This document shows, piece after piece, positions 15,001 through 27,200 of a stretch of 64,000 nucleotides of DNA; position 1 is the stretch's first letter, and each line of letters starts with the position of its first letter. Under the pieces are notes generated by a model. It saw only the letters and a program-made list of their open reading frames with translations, ran no database searches and was not told the origin of the DNA. The stretch covers positions 67,509,558 to 67,573,557 of the forward strand of contig NC_134825.1 of the NCBI RefSeq assembly GCF_004210375.1. Direction: 5' to 3'. Both the position numbers and the translations under genes were made by a program. The DNA comes from Tachypleus tridentatus (lineage: Eukaryota > Arthropoda > Merostomata > Xiphosura > Limulidae).

Positions 15001-15549
15001 CCTGGAAATACCCTTAACAAATGCTTACAAAATATTGTTGCTATTACAAGTTTCATTTCACTTACTAGACATTAGACTGAGGAACTATCAATTTACAAAA
15101 GTCCAGTAACTAGTTAAAAACCAACAAAATACAACCTTTACTATTCTTCTCTACAAAAGTTCATTTGTTAATTTTTCTTTAACTATCCACTTGTATAGCA
15201 TTATATTTAATCCAGTTATGTTGTGTAAAAAGAAAAAAACAAGAGTAATTTCTTTTTAAATAGGGACATTTTCCTTCAAGTTAAAAATTGTACACATATT
15301 TACATAGCGAGTGATATTTCATTGTTTTAAGCATCTAAGATTTTTCCTTTGCCTTCTTTTCTTGAAGATAATAGCTAACTGGGTTTGTATTTCAATGATG
15401 ATTTTGCTTTCTTATTTCAGCCTGCATATGTGATTCACATTTTCCCATCATGTGATTTTTCTAATGAAAACATGGCAAGAATTGCCCCAGACTTACTTCA
15501 CAGCGTGAGTGACATTGCTCATCTGTTGATAATTATTGCCACTGTATAG
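1..15549 (+). CDS. SPEN: SPEN (split ends / SHARP) transcriptional co-repressor, 3' part of gene
   Basis: SPEN proteins are very large nuclear RNA-binding co-repressors: N-terminal RRMs bind RNA and the C-terminal SPOC domain recruits SMRT/NCoR-HDAC complexes. Frame 1 is open from base 1, so the start and the RRMs lie upstream. Coding exons are 1-10535, 10946-12568, 13129-13329, 14127-14285 and 15421-15549, all joined in phase 0 with GT/AG borders and a TAG stop at 15547-15549. They encode about 4,215 residues here, more than whole human SPEN. The region is Ser/Thr/Lys/Glu-rich and low in complexity. Conserved islands include ERIKALDEKF (about residue 640), a block with KRPKFDYMAPKPSEI and KYEPKEI (about 680-735), and YDKVKARS (about 1243). 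Basic nuclear-localisation or AT-hook-like patches include KKPRRRKKKG (about 2315), RRGRKPKTRK (about 2555) and RRGRKKK (about 2715). The second exon is Pro/His-rich. The first exon needs one frame change near 7460 (see findings). Identity is secure from the SPOC domain. Confidence 0.95.
13129..15549 (+). CDS. SPEN: SPEN SPOC domain, encoded by last three exons
   Basis: Exons 13129-13329 (67 codons), 14127-14285 (53) and 15421-15549 (42 plus stop) encode the 162-residue carboxyl terminus. It opens with RYPVMWQGLLALKND and contains HFVSGN, LRIAQRMRLE, QLEGVARKMQ, LLALPCGRD, YLQLKQAAGI and PAYVIHIFP, and ends at IIIATV. This matches the SPOC fold of SPEN proteins nearly residue for residue. In vertebrate SPEN this basic surface binds the phosphorylated LSD motif of SMRT/NCoR. 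The final exon contains GTGAGT at 15505, which looks like a donor, but the conserved C-terminus reads straight through it. The two introns are 797 and 1,135 bases; the first carries a recent tandem duplication. Confidence 0.95.
13473..14097. repeat. 313-base tandem duplication in SPEN SPOC intron
   Basis: Bases 13473-13785 and 13786-14097 are head-to-tail copies. I saw only two differences: a T-run one base shorter in the second copy (the TTTTTGTAGTATT segment) and CTTATTACAT versus CTTATAACAT. The near identity implies a young duplication or an assembly artefact. The second copy stops about 29 bases before the exon at 14127, so the acceptor and its pyrimidine tract are outside the repeat. 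Confidence 0.93.
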
Positions 15550-17285
15550 TTATATCACTTGGCTTGAACTGACAAGACCAAGACTTCCTATTTAAGTGAA
15601 ATTCACTGTACTAGTTGTCGTCAGTCTCTCAACATTATATTTATTAATCTTAAGAAACCACAGGACTACTGTGCTGGATCTTCAGTGCTTCACCATTTAT
15701 CAAAAATTAGTACATTCATAGCTGCAAATGGCCTGAAAAGGATTTACAAACATTCGGCATTAGTTTCAATCTTGACCTTGAATGAAGCAAGGAGACTGAG
15801 TGAAAATTTTCCATTATCTTTAACTGTATTTATCTAAAATACATGTGGATATGTTCTCATGTTGCTATATAGCACAAAATTTAGTGTATAACACTGTTCC
15901 TCAGAAACGCAAACCCAAAGGAAGTGAATTGCAAGCCAAGCATCCTGACATGTATGTGCGCTTATATCTTGTTTCAGTGAAAGGCCTGTAAACTTTTGTT
16001 TCAATCAGCTCACTGCCAAGTTTGACAATACTACAGGACAGTTTATTTTGGTTTTGTTCCTTTGTGATAGCTGCAAGATGAAGCTTTTTTGTTGCAGAAA
16101 CGTAGTCAATGCTTCATCATCTCTCACTGGACTTGTATCACTTTCCAATTATTTGCTGCTTTCTTTACCCCAGGTTTTTTATTACTACCAGTGTTGTGAA
16201 GTAGCAAGTAAAATCCAACTGAATAGTATTGTTATTGCCATTGTATTAGTCACAACTATAACAGGGCTAAAATATCAAGTGTGGTGAACAGAAATCACCT
16301 TGTGTGGGGTGGGGGGGTTGAGAATGTTTAAAACATGGACTTTTAGTTGCAAAATTTAGGGGAAAATTGTATACTGGGACATTGTACAGTGTAAATATAT
16401 CACATTAATGTAGTTTCAAGAAAAAAATGTCATTGTGTTTGTAAGCTATATTTCAGGGAAGTCCACAATCATACATCTTGCACTTAGCTACAAGTGTAGA
16501 AAGTGGACAAGACACACCAATTCATGTGTCCTCCTTAATGTTATGTATATTATGCTCTCTTCATCTTCCTGTCAGTGTAGTAAAAAAAAAACAAAAAACG
16601 ATATGGGGAAAGCTTATAAAAGCTAGCAAACATAGTAAATAATCATTATTTTGTGATGACCCTCTATTCAAAATGAGTGGTGGTAAATTGGTTAGGGCTT
16701 CATTGGAAATACCCAACCCTTATCATGCAGTAGCTACTTTTTGTACAGCCAGTGGAAGGTTCTTTTCATTTATCTATTTATGTAACCTTCTGAGAAAAAC
16801 AGTATTTTATGTTTGAGTACTAATAGTTCTCATTTTAACTTGTACAGGCATTGTAGTAATAGTTTCTTTTACCCAACCATTCTTCCCCAAATGTAAATAT
16901 TTTGGTGTAAAATGTTATTACTATAATGTTTGACACATGATTGGTGTTGAAGTGACATCTGTATAATTTGTAAATATATGTAATGTTCTATCTGTACATT
17001 AATTCACCTTCAGATGATGTTGTCACACTTGTTATCACCATGTCATTTACTTTCAAAGTAAAAAAAGCTTGTAAAGTTGTTGAAAAAATTGTCAGATACT
17101 TTCAAACTAACCCTTTTGTCTTTTTTTCTGCTTTTTATCTCATTCAGTTGCAGCTATTAGATTAGTATTGCTGACCAACTGAAGCATCAGAACCAAACAC
17201 ATACTAAGAAAATTTAAGCAATATAACTACTGCTATCAGTCTTCAGTAATGAATATAAATAAATACTTAGGCCCATTTTTGTTTG
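15550..17285 (+). other. SPEN 3' untranslated region
   Basis: This T-rich stretch follows the SPEN stop and has no convincing reading frame of its own. The first AATAAA on this strand after the stop is at 17258, giving a UTR of about 1.7 kb. It contains three exact UGUAAAUA Pumilio-type sites at 16390, 16892 and 16969. The extent is inferred, with no transcript evidence. Confidence 0.55.
17258..17263 (+). terminator. candidate SPEN polyadenylation signal AATAAA
   Basis: First AATAAA on the + strand downstream of the SPEN stop, inside AATATAAATAAATAC. In DNA this AT-rich a hexamer occurs by chance roughly every 0.8 kb, so its support is that it is the first one in 1.7 kb. Confidence 0.4.
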
Positions 17286-20200
17286 AAATGGGTATTTGCT
17301 ACTTTATAATTCTAGTATATTGTTGAGATCTTTAAAAGCATAAACAAATTTATGATATGAGCTGTCTAATTAGTTTCTCAAACACATAAAACATTACAAA
17401 TTATTACACAGGTTTTGTTAACATGAATAATGTTGGAACAAAGGAGTGACTTATAAACCCAAAGTTATATTCTGGTAGTTACACACAACCACATACATAT
17501 ACAAGTTATTATCTTCATTAGGGAAAGAACATAATGAATGCTTCACAGATAGACAGACAAAACCAAAACAGTATCATACTAAAGTGATGTAACTTCCATC
17601 AAATAACCATTTCAACGAGATAGCAACAAATATAACAGACTATTTTGCTTTACATGCTTTATTTAAACATGAACCAATTTAAAACTGACAAGAAAAATTT
17701 ATTTTTGCTTTAATAAATACTTGTTTTTGGGTGTGTGTATGATTACAAATGTTCTGATCATCTAGATAGTAATATGAAGATGGTTCACTGTTTTATATTT
17801 CAACTGAAGAACTTCAACCATGGTTAGAAAAGATCAAACAAATGAACTCATGAACATGCTAAAACCTGGCAGCTTTCCTAATACTTTTATCTGTGGTTAA
17901 GTTCATCCACACTATTTATCAAGAACAACCATGTTCAGCTCTTCAAAATGAAGCAATAGTTATAACAAACCAACACTACAATAAAATAAAGCTGTTAAAT
18001 GTGTAAAGTCATATTACAAAATTTAAAATTAAAGCAAGCCCACTGCTAACAGCAAATGAAACAAACACAATAGAAGGTAATCATATATCATAACAGGCAA
18101 AAAGCCCACCCTTCACTAACCACAACTTTGACTTCAAACCAAATCATCTACCAAAAAGTCATGACTATATGATAGAGGATCTCATTATATTTATACAAGC
18201 TTCTTTAATCAAAGTAAAGTTTGTCTCAAGTATATATGTAATTCAATTTTGTTGTGTGTCCTATAGTATGAAAAAAAGAAAGAAAAAGGGTTGTTTAATG
18301 CATACACTATGGGTAGAGCAAAAAAACAACATTAATCAGTCAATACTTTATATTTTCTTAAACAGAAATTAAAGGTTTACCTCTATGATTACAAGAACCC
18401 ATTTCTAAAAAAAAAAAGAACCTTGGAAGTTGCTCTAAATTAAAAACTTTGTTAATTTACATATTTACAGTGTTTGAAACATGATTGAAGAAAATACTGT
18501 AAGCAAGATTAGGCTAAAAGAAGTCTAACCAGAAAAAAATTATTTAAAATTAATCATCTTGTGCTTCTAAAATAATTAAAAAAAAACCTTCTCAAACCAC
18601 ACCTAGAGTAATATTTATTGGTTTCGAATACGTAAAACAAATTCGTCAATACAACTTTGTATAAGAATAGGTAATATTTCTCCCATCCTCAAAATGAATT
18701 TCAATTACATTTTTTTTAATGGCATAGGTAAACTTACTATTTTGGAATATATGTGATTTATTAGGTACAACTGATAAGTTGTTTTTCAAAACTCTTAACA
18801 TGCCATTTTCATCTATTCTAGACAATTTATTATACTCCTAACAAACATCTACATGAGCATATATATTCTAATCACTATTAATGATATTAGAATTAAGATT
18901 AAACTATTGCAGCACATGTGAAGATATTACTTTGTTCAACTCATTTTAAATCAATATGTATGAACTACAAAATTCAATGTGTAGATTAAACTGAATTTTA
19001 TACATTAATTTTTACCCATTTAAGCCAAGGTAGACCTGGACAAGATTTACTCATACTTGAGATCATGCCAAAAACATACTTTCTGGATTTAAACTTTGTT
19101 CATCAAAATTAGTACTTTTTGGCCCAGTGCCTTATAACTAACTCATCACTTCACACAGAACAAATACACAGCTTAAAAACTTAAGAAAATCATCCACAAG
19201 ACAATTTAACCATACATATGTGCCTAATATCTTGATAATAGGATGTTTAAATCAACCCTAATGCAAGAGAGTTGACACTAAACTGGAATTAAAAACAAGT
19301 TACCTTACAATATTTATAGATATTATTAATGATTCCTCAGATACTGGTCTTAATATGTTTCTCATATAATCCTGCAGTGTTAATAGTAATGTTCAATTAT
19401 ATTCATGCATATCTCAACAGCCATGATTCCTGTAGTATCATTTTACAAGAGGATGCTAAATTTAAAAAACAAGGTCTGACCAAACATTTGACTTTGTTTC
19501 CTTAAAATTTATATTTATGATTAAAACATAAATGACTACAACCTTTAATTAAGGGTATTTGTACTAAAAGACATTTGAAACGAATATTTTAAGGTGTGTT
19601 TAAGAGGTATACTTTTATAACCTTTTAAGTTTGATTAATCATGTTTTCAGTGTTTTTTCACCAATCACATTTCAGACCTTTACAGTTATCTTTCACACCA
19701 TGCACGCACACAAAAGATGCTATTAAATATTTAGAAAAATATGTTACACCAGTAAAACTGCACACACAGACAAAATCCTTTTTTTGAAATAATGCAGCTT
19801 GACAATTCAATTTTATGAATAGCAGCTTCTCAAATTCACAGATAACCAGTTAGCAGTGTAGTTGCTAGAAACAACTTAGAAATAGGATTAAGTGCAGGAA
19901 TGGGAAATACAATTTTCAAATTAAGTTTCTTTTTAATGGCACATTTCAAAAATAATTACAGTTAATAACTCCCACTATTTTATATCTTCATGCACATACA
20001 AGAATTGAAGTAAAACAATTTTATGATTCAAGTTATGATTTTCAACAAACTTTGAAATTGAAATCTGGATAAATTGCACCTTCTTCAAAAAGTTAACTGG
20101 TTCTAAAGATTTTTGAACCTTCTATAATTTTTAAAAAAGTGAATAATAACCACTCCTGATAGTAATTAACATCTACTCAACAATGATTCTTCTTTCAGAA

Positions 20201-22669
20201 ATCTACACATTGGGCTGCATGCACTCTGTTCATCACAGGAAACTGAACACAGATCTTGCTGTTTTAAGTACATAAACCTCATGCTGTCCCACTGGGGGAC
20301 ATAAGGGAAATAATCAGGCTATGTGTTTAGTAGTTACTTCTGAAATTACTTAATCATAATACCTGTACAGTTGAAAACCCACTAAGCATCATTTAATATC
20401 TAGCACCTGATAATATAATTACTACAAGCAGGCAAATACAAGTTTGAACTACAAGTTAACAATTCTTTAAATTAAGTACATGTGGTGTTATAAGTTAAAC
20501 TAATAACTGCAGTTGTTAAGACAGATTTGTAAAACAAATTAAACACATTCAAGAAATACTTGTAATCTCATGAACCAGACTGTGAAATATACCCATCAAA
20601 TGTTGTAAAAAATGCAAGTCAAACTTTAATTAAATTCTGTCTTTGAAAAACCTTTTGGTTAAAACAGCACCATTAATTAAACTTAGAGACATTTATGTAG
20701 AATACTTATTTCAAATGTTTAGCTATTAAATGTCACAATCAAATTAGACTTAAGACATAACCATCATTAAAAAAAAGTTTACAAAATAACCACCCATAGA
20801 TAATTTCTCTATACTATGTAGAAACATTAAAATAATTTCACAAAGGCTAAAAACCATACAGCTTGTTCAAAAACTTACAAGGCATTGCAATAGGTTATTT
20901 TATATTTGTCCCACACTACCTAAAGTACCAAATCACTATATTCACTTTAATTTTGATGCTTTCAATAATCACCTAGCAACCAGATAAAACTTAAGAGTAT
21001 GTCAATTTTTAAGTTTTATTCAATATTAGACTTTAAAGACAACTGATAGCTAAAAAAATAGTAACATGAATTACTTCTCGCATTCCCTAGACATTAATAT
21101 CCTAGATAATTTTGATTTTAAATATAACAGAGCTACCCATTTGGTTGAAAAACTATCAAGATCCCTTAGGTTAATCCTTCAAATACTATTAATATGGTCA
21201 GTTAAAGCAAGAACTATTCAATACTATGGTGTTATATGCCCATATCCAATGATGTGCACTGCCTTTATGTTTTGGTCAAAATATATTGACTGAAAATCTC
21301 ATAGAACTACTGATTTGTGTGTACAGCTTTATTATTAAGACCATTACACTTTGTAAGATAATTGTTTTAGACAATTGACCTATCTTTTGTTTGCTACTTC
21401 CATTACTTCTTCTGATTCAAAAATTAGACTGGCTATGCATGATACAAGTATTTTACTGTAAAACCTTGTTCATATCTAAAAGCAAACTGGTGACAGAAAC
21501 AACTTCAAAGGTGGAATGGGTGGATCATACCTTACAACTTTAAGGTCACTTTACACAAGCAAAAATAAACCTTTTGCTCATTTCTTATCCATGTGTTTTT
21601 AATGGCAACTTTCAACTGACATAGATCAAAGTCATTTCCTATTATCAGCATGTTTTCTCTCAAAATACTTTGGAACTTTCTGCATCCCATAGAAATTTAT
21701 AAAAAAAACTAAATTAAAATAAAAGACATTGGAATTTTCTCTATTCTACACTAGTTTCTACAGATGCCTTATAGTTCATAACAATTTAAGAAACTCAGAA
21801 ACATAGCAATACCATTTTATTATATGATTACCACATAAGTAGCATTTCCACATACTTTATCCTACAAGTTTTGCAGTCAACAGTCAGGTTTACAATGTCC
21901 TTAAAAGTTGCTAACAAATATACTATGTTTACAACAAATGTCATAAGGAATGTTGTGTTACTATGCTTGATAGGTAAAAAGGTATAAATATTCTTCAACA
22001 CTCATAACATATGTATAAATATTATTTTGACAATTAACAGGATATCTACATATTCAAATCCATTTACTGAAGAAAGCTTTTAGATCCAATGCTGAAACGG
22101 TCATCAAGCGACTTGAAAAGTATCCTCAGAACAAGGCTAAATGGCAGTAACATAACAATAGCACAGTCTGTACATGTTACTGCCATATTATTCTTGATAT
22201 TTAAATTTCATCTGAGGAAACACTTCTGGGGTAATCACCTCAAGAAGGATAAGGTATTGGATCTGAAAGCACATTTTACTATGTAGATATTGTTTATTGT
22301 CAGAGTTTTCAAGAAAAAGTTCCTTAAAACAGTTACAAGTTTTAGAGGATATTTGATGTAAATGTCTTGGTGAATCAGCTCTATGTTAAAGTCACATGTA
22401 AAAACAGTGACATAAACTTAAAACTGAAATTTTGTGAAAGGGATAATCTACTAAACCTTATTTTCCACTACAAATGTTCTTTTGTAATAAATACTAGACA
22501 CTGAAAATAAACAAAAACATGTAGTTTATATTTTAAGAGTCTAAATTTAAGACTACACTGCCACAAGTAAAATTACTGGTAATAACTTAATTTCTACTTA
22601 AGTTATACTAGGCCTTAATTAGAGAATGAAATATAAAAACCCAAAAATGCATATAATCAAATTAATACC
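17286..22669. other. convergent intergenic region, no gene seen
   Basis: AT-rich DNA between the 3' ends of SPEN (+) and eIF5A (-). Open frames here are short and have no recognisable protein pattern. I see no RNA gene and no clear transposon. Long poly-A and poly-T runs and many AATAAA/TTTATT hexamers mean that the true 3' ends of either neighbour could lie further in than marked. Confidence 0.5.
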
Positions 22670-22689
22670 TTAAAAACCTAAACTTGGTT

Positions 22690-22695
22690 TTTATT
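22690..22695 (-). terminator. candidate eIF5A polyadenylation signal
   Basis: AATAAA on the minus strand (TTTATT on the plus) about 520 bases past the eIF5A stop, in the context GAAATAAAAACC. The position suits a typical eIF5A 3'UTR, but the motif is common in this AT-rich DNA. Confidence 0.35.
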
Positions 22696-23214
22696 TCTTT
22701 TCATGTTTACTGTGTGTAAACTGCTAGTATCTTGGACTTCATATTTGTTGCATATAACTGGGAAGAAACTGTAGAATAACCTACATAAAAGCAATGAATG
22801 AGGCTGGAAGTTATTTAAAAAAAAAAAGCTTTGAGTCTTTAGAGAAACTTATAATTTATCAACTCATTAACATCTTTAAGAATGTCTAACAGAACAAAGT
22901 TCTGATCATTGACAACCAAAGAAAACAAGCAGCACACAACATATCTTTTGCCTCTATATCTTTCTGGGATTACAGCCAAAATAATACTCATCTCATTTTC
23001 TCAGATCATCAAAAAACTTCTCAAGATATGTAAATTACAAAAAAGCAACTTAGAGAGCTATCTAAACCCCCAAAATGTAGTTTCTCATTATTTTGCATGG
23101 TAATGTTCAAACCAAAACCCATGTAGTCAAGTTAAACTTGTTACATGTAGAAATCCAATAGTACTTCATAGCATAATAGCTCCATCTCTCCTTCTGTCTT
23201 TATCATTATACAAT

Positions 23215-24206
23215 TCAGTTGGTGGCATTCTTGCTAGCAATGATGGCCTCTTCACCAACAGCAGAGAGCACTGTCACCTGGTTGGGAAATGATGAAATAT
23301 TAACTTCTTAATAATGTTAAAAGCACCTTCTGCAAGCTGGTGAACAGAAACAAAATATGTACCTTGAAGTTATAAAAAAAACTCTCCCATAATTTTATTG
23401 TGGAATGACTATAAGCTAACCACTTACAAGATGTGCAATGTCAGTTTCCCATCAACATGATACACATCTTAATCTTCAAATAGTAAATTAAAAATAACAA
23501 TATGTGAATAAATTGTTTAAAAGTAGTTCACAATTCAAATCTGTATTAGGTTAATGTAATCTTATAATGGCAATTCTATAAACAAAACAGGAAAAATAAG
23601 CAATGAGAATTATGACTGGCTTTGTAAAATGCTTTCACACCTAATCACTGGTTGAAAATGTAAAAGGACACTTTGAAATGAAAATACAGCAAAACTGTTA
23701 AATATTTCAGAGCCAAATAAACATTTTAGAGAAAGGAATCTTCAACAGTCTCCCTAGACATAAAAACAAAACACAGTAGTGTACAAAACATAAGGTATTA
23801 AAAATAAACTACTTCAAAACCACCACATATGTTAAAACCAGGACCAATGTCTTGAACTACAAAGTGGATCCAACAATTACAGAAAATAAGCCATAGTGAT
23901 GATGCCGAGAACATCTAGAAAAAAATAACGAGCAATGATTTGAAGTTAATGAAGACTCAAACTTCCAGCCACATCTCAAAATAAACAGCTGTATTTATCG
24001 GAAAAATTGCCCAAAAATAGGAACACAGTAAATTTGTCTATGACCACATGCAAACAGCCCAGTGGACTTCTGCCTTTGTTCTGTTAAGTGTACACTTGGA
24101 AACCATTGGTTTAAAATGTTAATGAACTAATGGAAAGTTGCACAGAAGAGAAAAGAAACTGTTCTCCAACTAATCAGTGATGACGAGAAAACCCACTTGT
24201 TGAGAA

Positions 24207-24243
<37 letters not shown>

Positions 24244-27200
24244 AAAATGGCTGGTTTGGGTTGAGAAAATATTTTGCTCCTCTACATGTTTCTCAATGCA
24301 AACCAACCATTTTTACATATATATTGTTCTTCGACTAAGTTTAATGTCTTAGAAACATCACAGTAAAGCCACTTAAAAATCAGGGGAAGTAGATAAATTG
24401 TGATTACAAAAAGAAATATTTATTATTCTGTACTAGTATATTAAATTGTTCAATACATATGACTTTCCATTTTTAAAACTGGCAACGTTGCATAGTTCTC
24501 TAAAAAAATTAAGTACCAGTAGAAAAGCATATGACTCGAATACTGCTGACCATACAAAACTGTGGAACTTGTTAACCCTTATGATGTAGGTTGAGTAAAA
24601 AAACTAACAAGAACAGTTTCCACGATCTTAATTATTTACAATTTCTTAATGGTTATTGATGTATTTAAAAACAAAAAATCCAAAGGTTTACAAGGACTTT
24701 ATAATGATGCAAGTAACATCCACAAAAATATTGTAAATAACTAATACATTTTAACAACAACAAAAAGCCAGATTAAATTACAAAACCACTTCCTCTTTGC
24801 CAATCACCATAAACATGTTGGAAGTATTGAATTTTTATAACTACAGAGAAAATTGTTTTGCATATAAAAAATTAACGGTATTTTGTATTTGAATGCAATA
24901 AATTTGGAAGATGTAAAAGCAGTATTGCATATTTAATTAAATGTAATTACAATAGTTACATAACGTGCACAGACTACTTATGTATGATGTTTGGCAACAA
25001 GAACAGCATGTCTTAATAACTATGACGTTAAACCGATACTGGTTAAAATCTATTCCACAACACATAATACCCCACTTAACCTCTCGTACAAGATATTTTG
25101 AGCCAAATGGTCTGATCAAAAATGACAACTTAATCAACTTAACTAATAAGGGACAGATCTAACACTGTTTTCTAAACCTGGTACTTGGGACAAGTATTAA
25201 AACTCAATGATGGTACTGATACTCAAAGTGTTTATAAACAAATGAAAATATTCATGCAAAACACTGCTGCCTGAGATGGGACTCTGAGGGGTAAATGATA
25301 TATTCCCCAATTATATTTTTTCTTCACAATGCATAGTACTATCTACACCCACCCTCTCTTACACATATGGTTATATCATACATGCCCCCTATTCTGACAT
25401 ATATATACATTTCATTAAACTTCAACAGAGCAAAACAGATAAGAGCAAACTGAGAAACTGATGTGTATTTTTAAAAGACTTATGTACACACTAACATATG
25501 TAAAAGTGATTAAAACTTAAATGTTTACAATCGTCAATAGAATCTCAAATTGTAAAGTAATTTTCAAATATGTACGAGACAAGTAAGTAGTTACTTTACT
25601 CTTATCCATACTACTACAGGTTTTCCCATGGACATGTCATGTTTATAAACATATTCAAAATGTTATTGAACTACAGTTTTATGTCAATTACTTTACTAAC
25701 AAACTGTAGATAATAATTCAAAGTTTAATATTATACCTTAAATAATTTCTTAATTTAAAAGTAAATATCAACACAAAATTCATACATACTGATCTGTGTG
25801 TGTGTGTGTGTGTGTCACATGGTATGTTTGGTCAGATTACATTTTACGATGCCTACAATACAAAGTCTATAGTTTTTTTATAAAACAAATTCAAATTAAA
25901 GAAGTTAAAATATAACAAATACCTCCTACTTTCTCTATTTGCTGAGATATGTAATGTATTTAGTAAATTTATCAAAGTAACCCTGTCCCCTCTTCCATTT
26001 CTATATATACTTCATTAAGTATACCCACTTCACTCCATTGTGTGTGTATAAGTAATTGAAAGCTCAGTTTCCCCTACATAGTTATCTCAGTCTTTGTAAG
26101 GTAACTGTCACTAGAAACTGCTACATTCGACAAAGATTAGCAGTTTAAAGCAAGCAAGTACAGACTAACAATAAGTAGTAGAGATCATTGTTTTCTATAT
26201 TTCTTTACTTACTGTTTTGTGTTTTAACAAAAATGGATAATTTGGTGGTTACGAGCTGAGTGAAATCCACCTAGTCTGTTGCCACATAGTCAAATTAGTC
26301 ATTACAAAATACATATTTTATATAAAAAACAAAAAACCTTGAATTGAGAAACTAATCTGCAACTTAAAAGAAATTCTGAAATTAACCAACAGACCTATAA
26401 ATGGAGATTTATAAATCTATTCAAGATTATGTGGGAAAAATCTGCACAAACAGCAAGTTGTCAGACATCTATAAGGAAATTTCAGCCAAAACATACTGTT
26501 GTAAGGATTACAGATCTTTTTTGAAAATAGTACATTTTTTTTTCTTCTAAGGATATATAAATATGTAATTTACTCATCTTTTCACCAAGCATCAACAAAT
26601 ACAAACATTTACTTCCATGATCAGTATGCAGACCCAATGGTTGCAATGACTATAGGTAATGTAAAATGAGGGTTAAAAATGACTGTGATACATCAACAAT
26701 AAATTTGTAAAGGCTAAAGGAGAAACAGCTGCTTTAAATTTTTGTTTATTACCTTTAATTCCTGCATATTATTTGTCTGCCTATACATATATTAGTTCAA
26801 CTTCTGCATGTTTCTTTAATATCCAAACACATATAATCAAAAATAGGCTACTGAATTTAGTGCATCAACTGAAATGTACCTAGGCCTACAACATTATATT
26901 TATGAACTCTTCAATTATATTTAGTTGGTAACTCCAAAAATATTTTAATAATTTAAGTTTCATAATACATATATTATTCACAAATAACACTTACACTGGC
27001 AGCAGAATATTATATAAAAAATGTTTTTCACATTTTTCAGGAACATAGTCTTGGGACTAAAAGTTCCTAGTCTAGCTTATTCATACCTTGGTATATTTTT
27101 AATTGGTGTTTGATGTAGATCTGGTACAAATAATTTAAATAATACACTGCTCTTTCATATATCCAATACAGTAGCACAATGACCAATCAAAATACAGGAA

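Noticed and set aside
15499-15510. Strong-looking donor GTGAGT inside the last SPEN exon
   Set aside because: The reading through it encodes the conserved SPOC terminus up to a stop, as in other SPEN proteins; splicing there would remove it.
24155-24200. Hammerhead-like words TGATGACGAGAAAAC upstream of the AT microsatellite
   Set aside because: There is no room for stem II between TGATGA and GAAA, and no pairing partner for stem I was found.
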